Assembly: GCA_947056845.1 (NCBI GenBank)
Contig: CAMSCJ010000006.1
Location: 1 to 64,000, forward strand
Length of the DNA stretch: 64,000 nt
Direction of reading: 5' to 3'
DNA from: an uncultured Mycoplasmatota bacterium
GTDB taxonomy: Bacteria; Bacillota_I; Bacilli_A; RF39; UBA660
Shown in pieces: positions 1 through 11,932 of the stretch. A program made the position numbers and the translations under genes. The notes below the pieces were generated by a model. It was not told the DNA's origin and searched no databases. It worked only from the letters and a program-made list of their open reading frames with translations. Position 1 is the stretch's first letter, and each line of letters starts with the position of its first letter.

Positions 1-2
1 TT

Positions 3-719
3 TATATTTCTTATTTAGATGAAACTAAAATTGCGAATGGCTATATAAAAAAGAATAAAAAAAATATAAGTTATAAAAATAAGATGATAGAATTTTTTAA
101 TCGATGCAATATAGTTATTACGAGTTTGCCTTATTTAAGAAAAATGATTGGAATAAAAAAAGCTTTAGTTATACCACAAGAAAATTTATGTATAGGTTTA
201 TGTAAAAATAAAATTTTTAATTTGCATAAAAGGGTTATTACTATTATTGATAGTAATTATAAATATTTAGATGTTTGTTTAGATTTGGTAAATAAGTTTC
301 CTAATTTACATTATGAATTAATTGGATATGGAACTAATTTAAATAAAAGGGAATGGCAGTTAATAAGTGATATACCTAGTAATTTAAAACTATATAAATA
401 TTGTAATGAACGTTTATTACAAAATTATCTTAATAATAGTAATTTAGTTATTTTTTTTGATAATATTCTAGAAAATAATAATTATTTAAATGTCTGTCTT
501 AATTTAAAGAAAAACATATTATTACTTAGTAGTGAGCTATGTAATGATTATTTTGTTGATAATAAAAATGTTTATTTATTTAATACGCAGAATCTTATAA
601 AAAAATTTAATCGTATTATTAGTAATAGAGTTTGTAATTTAGGCGTCGAAGGTTATAATTTAGTAAAGAGCAATACCTTTATCAATTTAGCTGACAAATT
701 CTGTAAACTTTTGAAGTAA
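3..719 (+). CDS. C-terminal part of a glycosyltransferase-like protein, cut by the window edge
   Basis: The frame is open from position 3, so the ATG at 84 is an internal methionine and the true start lies left of the window. The visible 238 residues alternate strand-like hydrophobic segments (VITIIDSN, YELIGYG, LVIFFD, ILLLSS) with Lys/Asn-rich helices, which resembles the C-terminal nucleotide-sugar domain of a GT-B glycosyltransferase. No catalytic E-x7-E motif is visible. The gene ends 48 bp before rnr and may be co-transcribed with it. The family assignment is an inference from pattern only. Confidence 0.5.
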   Translation, partial: YISYLDETKIANGYIKKNKKNISYKNKMIEFFNRCNIVITSLPYLRKMIGIKKALVIPQENLCIGLCKNKIFNLHKRVITIIDSNYKYLDVCLDLVNKFPNLHYELIGYGTNLNKREWQLISDIPSNLKLYKYCNERLLQNYLNNSNLVIFFDNILENNNYLNVCLNLKKNILLLSSELCNDYFVDNKNVYLFNTQNLIKKFNRIISNRVCNLGVEGYNLVKSNTFINLADKFCKLLK

Positions 720-767
720 CTATATCATTTTAAATTTTTTTAATTTATAATTATTTTAGGTGATAAT

Positions 768-2882
768 ATGCAAGAGTCAATATTAGAAATATTAAAAAAT
801 AGTGATAAAGCTTTAAGTGTTCATGAACTTGAATCAATGTTAGGAATAAATGATGTTGATGGTTTAAAAATGTTGCTTAAAGATTTGAATGAGTTAGAAG
901 ATAATTTAAGTATCTATAGAACTAATAAAAATAATTATATGTTATTTAACAATAGCCATTTAAAATTAGGAAAATTGATAGGAAACAAAAAAGGCTATGG
1001 TTTTGTTGATATTGAAGGTGACGAAGATGTATTTGTTGCTGCTACTAATATGAATGGAGCGATTCATAATGATCGAGTAATTGTTGAAATTATTTCTAAA
1101 AAGGGTTTAGATTTAGAGGGAAGAATTGTCAAGATTGTTGATCGAAAATTTAAGCAAATGGTTGGAGAGTTTTATTATTTAGATGGTCTTGGTCATATTA
1201 AATTGGATGAGGAAAAAGTTAATATTGATGTTGTTATAGATAAAGATAAAACATTGGGCGCAATGAATGGACATAAGGTTTTAGTTAAAATCTGTAATAA
1301 GTTAAAAGGTAATTGTTATAAGGCTGAAGTTATAAAAATTCTAGGTCATAAAAATGATCCTGGTGTTGATATTTTATCAATCGTGAATAAATATGGGATT
1401 AATGATGTTTTTTCTGAAGAAGTAATGCATGAAGTTGATCTTTTGCCTAATGATGTAAAAGAAGAAGAGATAATTGGTAGACGTGATTTACGTGGGGAGT
1501 TAATTTTTACTATTGATGGTGATGATACTAAAGACATTGATGATGCTATCTCAATTGAAGTGTTAGAAAATAGTAATTATAAACTTGGAGTTCATATTGC
1601 TGATGTTAGTTATTATGTTAAGGAAAATACGAAAATAGATGAAGAAGCATACGACCGCGGGACTAGTGTTTATTTAGCCGATCGTGTTATACCAATGTTA
1701 CCACATAAATTATCAAATGGTATTTGTTCTTTGAATCCCAATGTTGATAGGTTAGCAATTTCTTGCGAAATGGAAATTAATCATAAGGGTGAAGTTGTTA
1801 GTTATGATATTTTTGAAAGTGTAATTAATTCGAAAAAGCAGATGACTTATAAATGCGTTAATAAAATTTTAGAGGAAAATGTAGTTCCTGAAGGTTATGA
1901 ACCATTTGTTGATAGTCTAACTAAGATGTTAGAGCTAGCTAATATTTTAAGAGATTATAGGACACGTCGTGGTTGCATTGATTTTAATATCGATGAGGCT
2001 AAAATTATTGTTAATGAAAAGGGAGAAGCTATTGATGTTGTTTTGAGAAATCGTGGAGTTGGTGAAAAACTTATTGAGGATTTTATGATTGCTGCCAATG
2101 AAACAGTTGCTACTTGTATATATTTTATGGAACTTCCTTTTGTATATCGAATTCACGGTGAACCTAATGAAGAAAAAATAAATAATTTTTTAAAGTTTAT
2201 TAATATTTTGGGATATAAAGTAAATGGAAAAATCAAAGATATAACACCAATTGAAATGCAAAAAATTTTAGGACAGTTAAGTGATAAAAAGGAGTTTCCA
2301 ATTTTATCAAAGTTGCTTTTAAGAAGTATGCAAAAGGCTGTTTATGATAGAAATAATATTGGGCACTTTGGTATTGCAAGTAAATGCTATACGCATTTTA
2401 CTTCACCAATTAGAAGATATCCTGACACAACAGTTCATCGCTTACTTAGAACTTATTTATTTGAGCATAAAGTTGATAATGATACAGTTGAATATTGGGA
2501 ACACAAATTACCATTTCTAACAGAGCATGCGTCTAGTAAAGAACGCGATTCTATTGAATGTGAACGTGAAGTAGATGATATGAAAAAGGCTGAATATATG
2601 GAAAAGCATATTGGCGAAGAGTATGATGGAATTATAAGTAGTATTATGAGTTTTGGTATTTTCGTTGAGCTCCCTAATTTAGTAGAGGGATTAGTAAAAA
2701 TAGATGATTTAACAGACGATACTTATATTTTTGATGAAGAAACATTTAGTTTACGTGGAGCTAAAAATAAAAGAGGATATCGATTAGGGGATAGTGTTAA
2801 GGTAAACGTTAAAGCTGCTAATAAAGAGGCTAAAACAGTTGATTTTCTCATTATAAATAGTGTAAATAATAATGAAAATTAA
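768..2882 (+). CDS. rnr: Ribonuclease R
   Basis: A 704-residue 3'-to-5' exoribonuclease that degrades structured RNA and works with tmRNA on non-stop messages. An N-terminal winged helix (about 1-65) is followed by cold-shock domains (about 70-230), an RNB catalytic domain whose magnesium-binding motif DGDDTKDIDDAIS lies near residue 250, and a C-terminal S1 domain (about 615-700). The length is close to that of Bacillus RNase R. The ATG follows an AGGTG ribosome site. smpB and ssrA lie about 3 kb downstream, as in Bacilli, with two extra genes between. The call is secure. Confidence 0.96.
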   Translation: MQESILEILKNSDKALSVHELESMLGINDVDGLKMLLKDLNELEDNLSIYRTNKNNYMLFNNSHLKLGKLIGNKKGYGFVDIEGDEDVFVAATNMNGAIHNDRVIVEIISKKGLDLEGRIVKIVDRKFKQMVGEFYYLDGLGHIKLDEEKVNIDVVIDKDKTLGAMNGHKVLVKICNKLKGNCYKAEVIKILGHKNDPGVDILSIVNKYGINDVFSEEVMHEVDLLPNDVKEEEIIGRRDLRGELIFTIDGDDTKDIDDAISIEVLENSNYKLGVHIADVSYYVKENTKIDEEAYDRGTSVYLADRVIPMLPHKLSNGICSLNPNVDRLAISCEMEINHKGEVVSYDIFESVINSKKQMTYKCVNKILEENVVPEGYEPFVDSLTKMLELANILRDYRTRRGCIDFNIDEAKIIVNEKGEAIDVVLRNRGVGEKLIEDFMIAANETVATCIYFMELPFVYRIHGEPNEEKINNFLKFINILGYKVNGKIKDITPIEMQKILGQLSDKKEFPILSKLLLRSMQKAVYDRNNIGHFGIASKCYTHFTSPIRRYPDTTVHRLLRTYLFEHKVDNDTVEYWEHKLPFLTEHASSKERDSIECEREVDDMKKAEYMEKHIGEEYDGIISSIMSFGIFVELPNLVEGLVKIDDLTDDTYIFDEETFSLRGAKNKRGYRLGDSVKVNVKAANKEAKTVDFLIINSVNNNEN

Positions 2883-2904
2883 AGTCACTTTGGTGGCTTT
2901 TTAG
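2882..2904 (+). terminator. Weak intrinsic terminator after rnr
   Basis: AGTCAC and GTGGCT pair, with one G-T wobble, around a TTTG loop. A short T-run follows directly after the rnr stop codon. The stem is only 6 bp, so read-through is likely. Confidence 0.5.
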
Positions 2905-2905
2905 T

Positions 2906-2934
2906 TTGCTATAAAGTTGTTTCTATGGTATAAT
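2906..2934 (+). promoter_or_regulatory. Sigma-A promoter for the membrane protein/CapA pair
   Basis: TTGCTA at 2906-2911 and a perfect TATAAT at 2929-2934 are separated by 17 bp. The start of the 2972 gene lies 37 bp downstream. Confidence 0.65.
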
Positions 2935-2971
2935 TAATTAGAATTAAAAAATATTGTGTGGTGGATAAGTT

Positions 2972-4840
2972 ATGATTGGATCATTTATATATATAATTTC
3001 TACTATATTATTAGTAAGTACTTTTTTATTTTTAAAAAAGGCTAAAGAAAAACAAAATCTACTTAAATGGATTATTATTTCTTTAGGTTTATTGTTTTGT
3101 TATAATTCTATAGTGGCCTTTATTTTAAATTCGATAGGAATTCCAATATATTTATTATCTATTTCGATTGTTAATTTTCTAGTTTCTATAATTTTGTTAT
3201 TTATTATAAAACAGAAAAAAGAAGTTCAGAAGTACTATGTTTTAAAAAAAGATGTAGTATTTGTTGTAATTTTTACTTTTATTGTATTACTATTAGGATT
3301 TTTTAGATTTGGTTTTCCATTTAATATTCGCTATAATACATGTGATCCTGGAACCCATTTTTGGACAACGAAAGATTTTTATGAACAGTCGTATCTATTA
3401 GATAGAGTTACAGATAATACACTTGTAAATTTTGAAACTAGACAATTTGGTTCGTATGTTAATTTAGGTATTATATTTAAAACTGTAGCACCTTTTATTA
3501 ATGAATTTGATTTATGGCAATTTTACATTTTATATGATATTGTGATGCTATTGTTGTCGGTATTAATGTTCTATTTTTCAGTATCCAACGAAAAGAAAAA
3601 ATTGCCTGTTGTTATTTTATTTATAGGAGTTTTATTATATTTATTGGGATATCCTTTAAATAGTATGATTATTGGTTTCTTTTATTTAGGTCATGCAATT
3701 ACAATTATAAATATGATATTGATTCTTTATCAAATGTATGATAGTGAAATCATAAGTAAAAAATTAGGTTTAATATTTCTTATTATTACTAATTTAGGGT
3801 TATTTTTTACTTATTATTTATTTGTTCCTTGTGTATTTGGGGGGCTATTTCTTTATTATTTTTATCAAAAAATTAAAAATAAAGAAAAAATATTCACAAA
3901 GAATAATATATTATTTATCTTTTTAGTTTATATTTTACCATGTCTATTAGGATTTTTATATTTTATTGTTCCTAATATAGGTAATGAGAACCAAAATGCT
4001 ATTCATCAAATTTCTTTAGAAGGATTATGCTATAGTGATATTATAAATAGTGTATTATTATTTATACCTATTATATTATTATATATAGTACGCTCTTTTA
4101 AGAAAAAAAGTTTAAGTTTTGAGATTTTTATTTATATTTTGATATGGCTGTTTATCCTTTTAATCATGATTTTATTATTTAATGGTATGGCTAGTACTTA
4201 TTATTTATCAAAACCTTATTATTTACTTTGGTTACTAACTTTTACAATTATATTTAAGTTTCTTTATGAGGTTTATGATAAATGTAAAATAGAAGTTAAT
4301 TGTTACTTATTATTTATATTGGGTTGCGTTATTTTATCAATTAGTAGTGTTAAAGATGATTTTTCAATCTTGACACCAAATTATACTAAGTCTAATTATT
4401 TTAATGTTTTTGGTATTTATGAATATAATATGAATCAATATAAAAATTTACATACAATGCTAACTTATGAAGAAATGAATGAATTAAAAGAATTGTATAA
4501 TAATAATATTACTGATATTGCATCAAATGCTATACCTGAGATTAGATTATGGTTGGCTGCTTATTTTGAGACAGATAAAATTAATCATCCTGAGAATCAA
4601 TTATATGATTATATTTCTGCTCATTATTATTTTTATTCAGATAGTTTTTTAGAGAGTAATGATAAGGCTGCCGTATTATTTTATCGTTCTGCCATTTTGT
4701 CATTTGAAAATTTTACAGATCATTATATTTTCCCAAATGGTGCTTATGACTTTTATAAAGGTAAGTATTTAGGATGTGATTTTAAAAATTATGATACTTT
4801 TTTGTTTATAAAAAAGGAGGAAATTAAAGATGAAATATAA
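2972..4840 (+). CDS. Polytopic membrane protein with an extracytoplasmic C-terminal region
   Basis: A 622-residue protein with roughly ten to twelve hydrophobic segments over the first 450 residues. A polar tail of about 150 residues follows (from about KDDFSILTPNY onward). A charged stretch near residue 125 (NTCDPGTHFWTTKDF) sits after the third segment, where GT-C type glycosyltransferases carry their first catalytic loop, but no diagnostic motif is clear. The stop overlaps the downstream CapA-like gene by 11 bp, so the two are translationally coupled and probably act together at the cell envelope. The function is not recognised. Confidence 0.75.
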   Translation: MIGSFIYIISTILLVSTFLFLKKAKEKQNLLKWIIISLGLLFCYNSIVAFILNSIGIPIYLLSISIVNFLVSIILLFIIKQKKEVQKYYVLKKDVVFVVIFTFIVLLLGFFRFGFPFNIRYNTCDPGTHFWTTKDFYEQSYLLDRVTDNTLVNFETRQFGSYVNLGIIFKTVAPFINEFDLWQFYILYDIVMLLLSVLMFYFSVSNEKKKLPVVILFIGVLLYLLGYPLNSMIIGFFYLGHAITIINMILILYQMYDSEIISKKLGLIFLIITNLGLFFTYYLFVPCVFGGLFLYYFYQKIKNKEKIFTKNNILFIFLVYILPCLLGFLYFIVPNIGNENQNAIHQISLEGLCYSDIINSVLLFIPIILLYIVRSFKKKSLSFEIFIYILIWLFILLIMILLFNGMASTYYLSKPYYLLWLLTFTIIFKFLYEVYDKCKIEVNCYLLFILGCVILSISSVKDDFSILTPNYTKSNYFNVFGIYEYNMNQYKNLHTMLTYEEMNELKELYNNNITDIASNAIPEIRLWLAAYFETDKINHPENQLYDYISAHYYFYSDSFLESNDKAAVLFYRSAILSFENFTDHYIFPNGAYDFYKGKYLGCDFKNYDTFLFIKKEEIKDEI

Positions 4841-5954
4841 GAAATCGAGTTTATTTATATTATTTCTTTGTAGTTTATTAATTATAACTGGTTGTGGTAA
4901 AGAAGTTGATTTACAGGCGCTTAGTTATAAGAATGACTTTAAATATGCGAGTGAAGAGCAAAAAAATAAAGTGTCAATGATAACAGCAGGTGATGCGTTA
5001 ATTCACAGTTCGGTTTACCAAGATGCGTATGTATCAGGCGATACGTATGATTTTACAAAAATGTTACCATCTATTAAGGATTTAATATCAGGATATGATT
5101 TGAAATATTATAATCAAGAAACGATTATTGGTGGTAAAAATTTAGGAGTGTCAACCTATCCATGTTTTAATTCACCTGATGAAATTGCTGATGCAATGTT
5201 AGATGCTGGTTTTAATATGGTTAGTTTATCCAATAATCATACTTTGGATCGTGGTGAAAGGGCTATTCTTTATTCAACAGAACAATATTGGCCAACTAAA
5301 GAGGTAATGGTTGCAGGTAGTTATAATTCTTTTGAAAATCGCAATCGAATTCAAGTAAGAGAGATGAATGGTATAAAGTATACTTTGCTATCTTATACAA
5401 CTAATACTAATGGTATTCCTACTCCATCAGGTAAAGATTATTTAGTTAATCGATATGACTCTGAACAGGTTCGTAAAGATATTGAGGCGGTAAGACCTTA
5501 TACAGATGTTATTATGGTTGCTATGCACTGGGGAGAAGAATATACAGCAACACCTGTCAATAGTCAAAAACAAATTGCGCAATATTTAGCTGATTTAGGT
5601 GTTAACGTAGTAATTGGAACCCATCCGCATGTTATTGAACCAATCGAGTATATTGGTGATACTTTAGTTATTTATTCATTGGGTAATTTTATTTCTGCTC
5701 AAATTGGTATTGATAGATTAGTTGGGGCAATGGTATCTTATGATATTGTAAAAAATGAAGATAATAGTATAAAAATAGAAAATGTTAAGGCACATTTAAT
5801 TTATACTTATTATAATAATTTTAAAAATTATTATGTTTATCCATTTACAGAATTAAATACAAATATTTTACCAAATTATGTAGCACTATATGAAAAGTAT
5901 TCTAATATAATAAAGATGTATGATAATACAATTGAAGTAGTTCCTTTAACTTAG
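4830..5954 (+). CDS. CapA/PgsA-family lipoprotein (capsule-type metallophosphatase fold)
   Basis: A 374-residue lipoprotein. A hydrophobic signal ends in lipobox ITGC with the acyl Cys at residue 22. The mature part shows the CapA metallophosphatase-like signatures: GDALIH (Asp55, His59), SLSNNHTLDRG, MHWGEEY and GTHPHVIEP. These match proteins involved in poly-gamma-glutamate or capsule export, on the outer face of the membrane. A strong AAGGAGG site lies inside the end of the preceding membrane-protein gene, with which it overlaps. No pgsB or pgsC partners are visible, so the polymer is unknown. Confidence 0.87.
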   Translation: MKYKKSSLFILFLCSLLIITGCGKEVDLQALSYKNDFKYASEEQKNKVSMITAGDALIHSSVYQDAYVSGDTYDFTKMLPSIKDLISGYDLKYYNQETIIGGKNLGVSTYPCFNSPDEIADAMLDAGFNMVSLSNNHTLDRGERAILYSTEQYWPTKEVMVAGSYNSFENRNRIQVREMNGIKYTLLSYTTNTNGIPTPSGKDYLVNRYDSEQVRKDIEAVRPYTDVIMVAMHWGEEYTATPVNSQKQIAQYLADLGVNVVIGTHPHVIEPIEYIGDTLVIYSLGNFISAQIGIDRLVGAMVSYDIVKNEDNSIKIENVKAHLIYTYYNNFKNYYVYPFTELNTNILPNYVALYEKYSNIIKMYDNTIEVVPLT

Positions 5955-5961
5955 GTGAAAA

Positions 5962-6411
5962 ATGATAGAAATAGTTAATCGAAAAGCTAGTTATGATTAT
6001 CAAATATTAGAAACAATAGAAGCTGGATTAGTTTTAAAAGGTACTGAAATAAAATCGATTCGTGATGGTAAAGCCAATTTAAAAGATAGTTATGCGATTG
6101 TTAAAAATAATGAAGTATTTCTACTTAATATGCATGTTAGTCTGTATAAAGAAGGCAATGTGTTTAATCATGAGGAAACACGAACTAGAAAATTATTATT
6201 AAATAAAAAAGAGATATTTAAATTACGTGATAGTATTTCTCTTAATGGGTATACTTTGGTTCCTTTAAAACTTTATTTTAAAAATAATAAGGCGAAGATA
6301 TTAATTGGTATAGCTAAGGGTAAAAAAAATTATGATAAAAGAGAATCAATTAAGCAACGTGATATTGATAGAGAAGTAAAGAAACAATATAAAAATATTA
6401 ATTTAAAATAG
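5962..6411 (+). CDS. smpB: SsrA-binding protein SmpB
   Basis: A 149-residue tmRNA partner. The family hallmarks are visible in order: [10 protein letters not shown] near the start, [22 protein letters not shown], then [10 protein letters not shown], and a basic C-terminal tail with [16 protein letters not shown] that enters the decoding centre. The gene starts 8 bp after the CapA-like gene and sits directly upstream of ssrA, so the two trans-translation components are adjacent. The length is normal. Confidence 0.96.
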   Translation: MIEIVNRKASYDYQILETIEAGLVLKGTEIKSIRDGKANLKDSYAIVKNNEVFLLNMHVSLYKEGNVFNHEETRTRKLLLNKKEIFKLRDSISLNGYTLVPLKLYFKNNKAKILIGIAKGKKNYDKRESIKQRDIDREVKKQYKNINLK

Positions 6412-6437
6412 AAAGTAGTATACTTTTTATTTTTTTA

Positions 6438-6446
6438 TGATATAAT
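6438..6446 (+). promoter_or_regulatory. Extended -10 promoter of ssrA
   Basis: TGATATAAT (an extended -10) ends 8 bp before the tmRNA 5' end at 6455. No good -35 box is seen, as expected for an extended -10 promoter. Confidence 0.65.
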
Positions 6447-6454
6447 TCTTGTAT

Positions 6455-6831
6455 GGGGTTGATTTGGGTTCGACGGGAATAGGCGATACTAAATGGCAAG
6501 TCGAAGGTACGCGTTAAGTACAATCAAAAATTAAATGGAAATAAATTAAAAAATGCATTCACTTCATTATTCGCTAAGAATGATGTTGTTTTTGCCTAAT
6601 TAATAGGGGATGCAACTTTCTTAAAATATTCGCCTGCGATATTTTTAGAAGGTTCGATTTAGCAGGATATATTATTATTTAGCATAGAGATAGTAATGAA
6701 TTTTATATGCTTACTAAATAATTAGTTGTTAGTTACTATAATTATTTAGGAAATTTTTTAACTAACTAAACTTGTAGATGTTTTTTATTAAATATTTTCG
6801 GACAGGGGTTCAATTCCCCTCAACTCCACCA
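6455..6831 (+). ncRNA. ssrA: tmRNA (transfer-messenger RNA)
   Basis: The 5' GGGGTTG (6455-6461) pairs with the 3' CAACTCC (6821-6827), followed by ACCA, forming a tRNA-like acceptor stem. The 5' D-arm-like segment TTTGGGTTCGACGGGAAT and the 3' T-arm AGGGGTTCAATTCCCCT are both present. The length is 377 nt. The most likely tag reading frame runs from GCA at 6555 to TAA at 6597 and encodes A-F-T-S-L-F-A-K-N-D-V-V-F-A. This ends in VVFA instead of the usual ALAA. The second candidate frame (ATG at 6552) gives a less tag-like peptide. The gene is intact. Confidence 0.95.
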
Positions 6832-6844
6832 GATTGATAGGAAA

Positions 6845-6903
6845 CTCGAACTTTTTATTCGAGAGTAATAAATATTAACTAGAAGTACCGTCTAGTTTTT
6901 TTG
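6845..6903 (+). terminator. Two hairpins downstream of ssrA, the second an intrinsic terminator
   Basis: CTCGAA/TTCGAG forms a 6-bp hairpin at about 6845-6862. AACTAGA (6877-6883) and TCTAGTT (6891-6897) then form a perfect 7-bp stem with a T-run, a good terminator for tmRNA. Confidence 0.75.
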
Positions 6904-6913
6904 TTATTTAAGA

Positions 6914-7132
6914 ATGGAAGTGATATGTAGATTTGCTTGTGTTAATCCTATTATTACAAAAGGAAGTATTATCAATATTAAAGGAACTAACATTGCCTAT
7001 GTAAGTCCACATATCATAACAATCAAAGAGAATGATTACTTACTATTTAACGGAAGTGATACTTTATTTGTAAATGATTATTCTACAAGTATTAAATTAA
7101 AGGATTTAGAAGTTCATATTAAAACAAATTAA
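6914..7132 (+). CDS. Small hypothetical protein, possibly truncated
   Basis: A 72-residue frame rich in beta-strand-like segments (IINIKGTNIAYVS, IITIKENDYLLFNG). I do not recognise the family. No ribosome site precedes the ATG at 6914, and a terminator ends just upstream. It may therefore be a remnant at the left boundary of the mobilizable element rather than an expressed gene. Confidence 0.35.
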   Translation: MEVICRFACVNPIITKGSIINIKGTNIAYVSPHIITIKENDYLLFNGSDTLFVNDYSTSIKLKDLEVHIKTN

Positions 7133-7146
7133 TTGTTTTAAAACTA

Positions 7147-7203
7147 GGCGTACAAAATAAGGCGTACTTTGAGGTTAAAAGTATGGGACTTTTGTACTTT
7201 TAA
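7147..7203. repeat. Direct and inverted repeats upstream of the recombinase start
   Basis: GGCGTAC occurs twice in direct orientation (7147-7153 and 7161-7167, 14 bp apart). TTAAAAGTA (7175-7183) is inverted at 7195-7203. The cluster ends about 40 bp before the start of the split serine recombinase gene, a usual place for the att or operator site of such elements. Function is inferred from position. Confidence 0.4.
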
Positions 7204-7240
7204 TCTTTCTTTAAAAAATTAGAAAAGGAGAGATTTAAAA

Positions 7241-7291
7241 ATGAACAAGGAAAAACGAATTGCAGGGATTTACATTAGAGTGCCGTTGTAA
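7241..7291 (+). pseudogene. Severed 5' end of the large serine recombinase gene
   Basis: An AAAGGAGA ribosome site precedes ATG 7241, which encodes M-N-K-E-K-R-I-A-G-I-Y-I-R-V and then P-L-stop. This is the normal N-terminal strand of a serine recombinase up to the residue before the catalytic serine. The rest of the protein, starting R-V-S-T-L-D-Q, resumes in the right register at 8833. The six bases AGAGTG stand at both break points (7277-7282 and 8833-8838). The gene was therefore split by an insertion. Confidence 0.85.
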
Positions 7292-7318
7292 TACATAGGC
7301 AGACACGTTGTTTTCTTT

Positions 7319-7423
7319 TTATTGTAACTCCTGTTTTGTAATTGTAAAGCCATATTTGCCAAAGCTAGTACCAATATCCAGTTTTCCGTTAAATAGATTA
7401 ATTAACTCTCTCGCTTTAAGAAA
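7319..7423 (-). pseudogene. C-terminal coding remnant inside the insertion
   Basis: Read on the minus strand, 34 codons run to a stop without a start codon, including KARELINLFNGKLDIGTS and KYGFTITKQELQ. The balanced codon pattern suggests the tail of a former gene. A TAG lies immediately upstream in frame. I do not recognise the family. Confidence 0.35.
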
Positions 7424-7518
7424 CTATAATGCCCTTATAATGGTTTTTATAACTCTATAAATTAAAAAAGATAACTAAGAAATAGCTATCTAAATCATAA
7501 AAATATTAAATTCAATGG

Positions 7519-7750
7519 TCTAAAATATGGTCGAAGTTATGACTATTAAAAACCTACTTTTCCTAAAATAATTAAAACAAGATAAAAGCAGGATAAACGT
7601 GTATACAAACAACTAGCCAGTGGCTAGTTTTCCCTCTAAAATATGTTTAACAATCGTACACAATTTTTAAATGTAGTTTTTCTAATTTTCGGTCATAAAT
7701 TTTAGAATTTTTAATGATTTTATGGTCGTAAGGTATGACCATATTTTAGA
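7519..7750. repeat. 232-bp non-coding segment bounded by a perfect 14-bp inverted repeat
   Basis: TCTAAAATATGGTC at 7519-7532 is exactly inverted at 7737-7750. A further partial copy, TCTAAAATATG, starts near 7635. Nothing between the arms looks coding. It could be a miniature element or a binding-site array. Confidence 0.5.
7611..7632. terminator. Hairpin terminator inside the insertion
   Basis: AACTAGCC and GGCTAGTT form a perfect stem around a tiny loop, followed by TTTTCC. It could stop transcription leaving the methyltransferase gene on the minus strand or arriving on the plus strand. Confidence 0.5.
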
Positions 7751-7792
7751 AAAAATTGAAGATGAAGATATATCTATTTGCAAATAAAATTA

Positions 7793-8560
7793 TTACAATA
7801 TATTTTTTTTCTTAACCTTTCCTAATCTACATGTAGTATTATTTGGCATATTCAAAATGCCTTGTTCACTATGTTTTTCGAATAATTCCACTAACGCTTT
7901 TAAATATAGCTCATAATTCGGTTCATTAATTTTAGGTGCATAAGAGGCAGAAAAGTTTAGTCCTATAAATTGTTCCATATTTAATTGATAACTATTTTCA
8001 AAAACCTTTACTGTATACCCATCAAAAAAGTTATCAAAAATAGTTGGATTATTTTCAATACCACCACTAGAGCCAACATATTTAGGACAATAACGCTGAC
8101 TTAATTCAGAAATTTCATTTATAATTTTTGTGGAGTAGTCACCGTTATTATATAGTATTGCAACATAACCATTTGCTTTTAATATTCTATTGCATTCAAT
8201 AAGAAACTGTTCCATATCAAACCAATGAAAAGCTTGTGCTACCGTAATTAAATCTATACTATTATTTAACAATGTTGTATTTTCTGAGGTTCCTAAAATA
8301 CTTATAAAGTTTTTCCTATTATGTAATTCACGCTCTGCCTTTTGTCTCATATCATTATTTGGCTCAACTCCAAATACTTTAAATCCTTTATCCAGTAATA
8401 GTTTTGAGAATTTACCAGTTCCACTCCCTATATCTGCTATAACACTATTTTTAGACAATTGGACTTCATTTATTAGATAATTTATTGATTCCTTTGCATA
8501 ATTTGGTCTATACTTAGAATAATTATCAGCCATGCCATTAAATTTATAAATACTGGTCAT
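7793..8560 (-). CDS. Class I SAM-dependent methyltransferase
   Basis: A 255-residue protein. It has the Rossmann-type SAM motif I ADIGSGTGKFSKLLLD (about residues 43-58), an acidic motif II FGVEPNNDMR, and motif IV IDLITVAQAFHWFD (about 103-116), the arrangement of the Methyltransf_11 group. The start KFNGMADNYSKYRPNY is typical of small-molecule methyltransferases of this type. The ATG on the minus strand has a strong AGGGAGG site. It is the only intact gene of the segment splitting the recombinase, so it is probably a passenger. The substrate is unknown. Confidence 0.85.
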   Translation of the reverse strand: MTSIYKFNGMADNYSKYRPNYAKESINYLINEVQLSKNSVIADIGSGTGKFSKLLLDKGFKVFGVEPNNDMRQKAERELHNRKNFISILGTSENTTLLNNSIDLITVAQAFHWFDMEQFLIECNRILKANGYVAILYNNGDYSTKIINEISELSQRYCPKYVGSSGGIENNPTIFDNFFDGYTVKVFENSYQLNMEQFIGLNFSASYAPKINEPNYELYLKALVELFEKHSEQGILNMPNNTTCRLGKVKKKNIL

Positions 8561-8682
8561 ATAATTTTCCTCCCTTTTTAAATATGGAATCTATTTTATC
8601 ACAAATAAGTAAAAAAATATATGTTTCTATATTTTTTCTATACTATTCAACAATTATTATTTTAATTTGAAATATACTATTT

Positions 8683-11826
<3,144 letters not shown>

Positions 11827-11845
<19 letters not shown>

Positions 11846-11883
11846 TTCGTAGTCCGTAAATACTAAATGGTGTCAATTTAGTA
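11827..11883. repeat. Hairpin over the relaxase stop codon and an adjacent inverted repeat
   Basis: GGACTACGA (11827-11835) pairs with TCGTAGTCC (11847-11855), enclosing the relaxase stop codon. TACTAAA (11861-11867) pairs with TTTAGTA (11877-11883). These could be mRNA-stabilising structures or part of the element end. Confidence 0.5.
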
Positions 11884-11886
11884 AAC

Positions 11887-11932
11887 ACACTTGTACATTG
11901 CCATAGTCAATGTACGTGTATATATTTTTTTA
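11887..11932 (+). terminator. Terminator after the relaxase
   Basis: GTACATTG (11893-11900) and CAATGTAC (11908-11915) form a perfect 8-bp stem, extended by ACAC/GTGT. A T-run follows at 11925-11931. Confidence 0.7.

Noticed and set aside
1346-2156. Minus-strand frames inside rnr
   Set aside because: They have no ribosome sites and run antisense to a well-supported conserved gene.
6455-7300. tmRNA 3' end as the integration site of the mobilizable element
   Set aside because: The tmRNA is intact with its terminator, and I could not find a second copy of its 3' end to the right of the element. The element's integrase is a serine type, which seldom uses this site.
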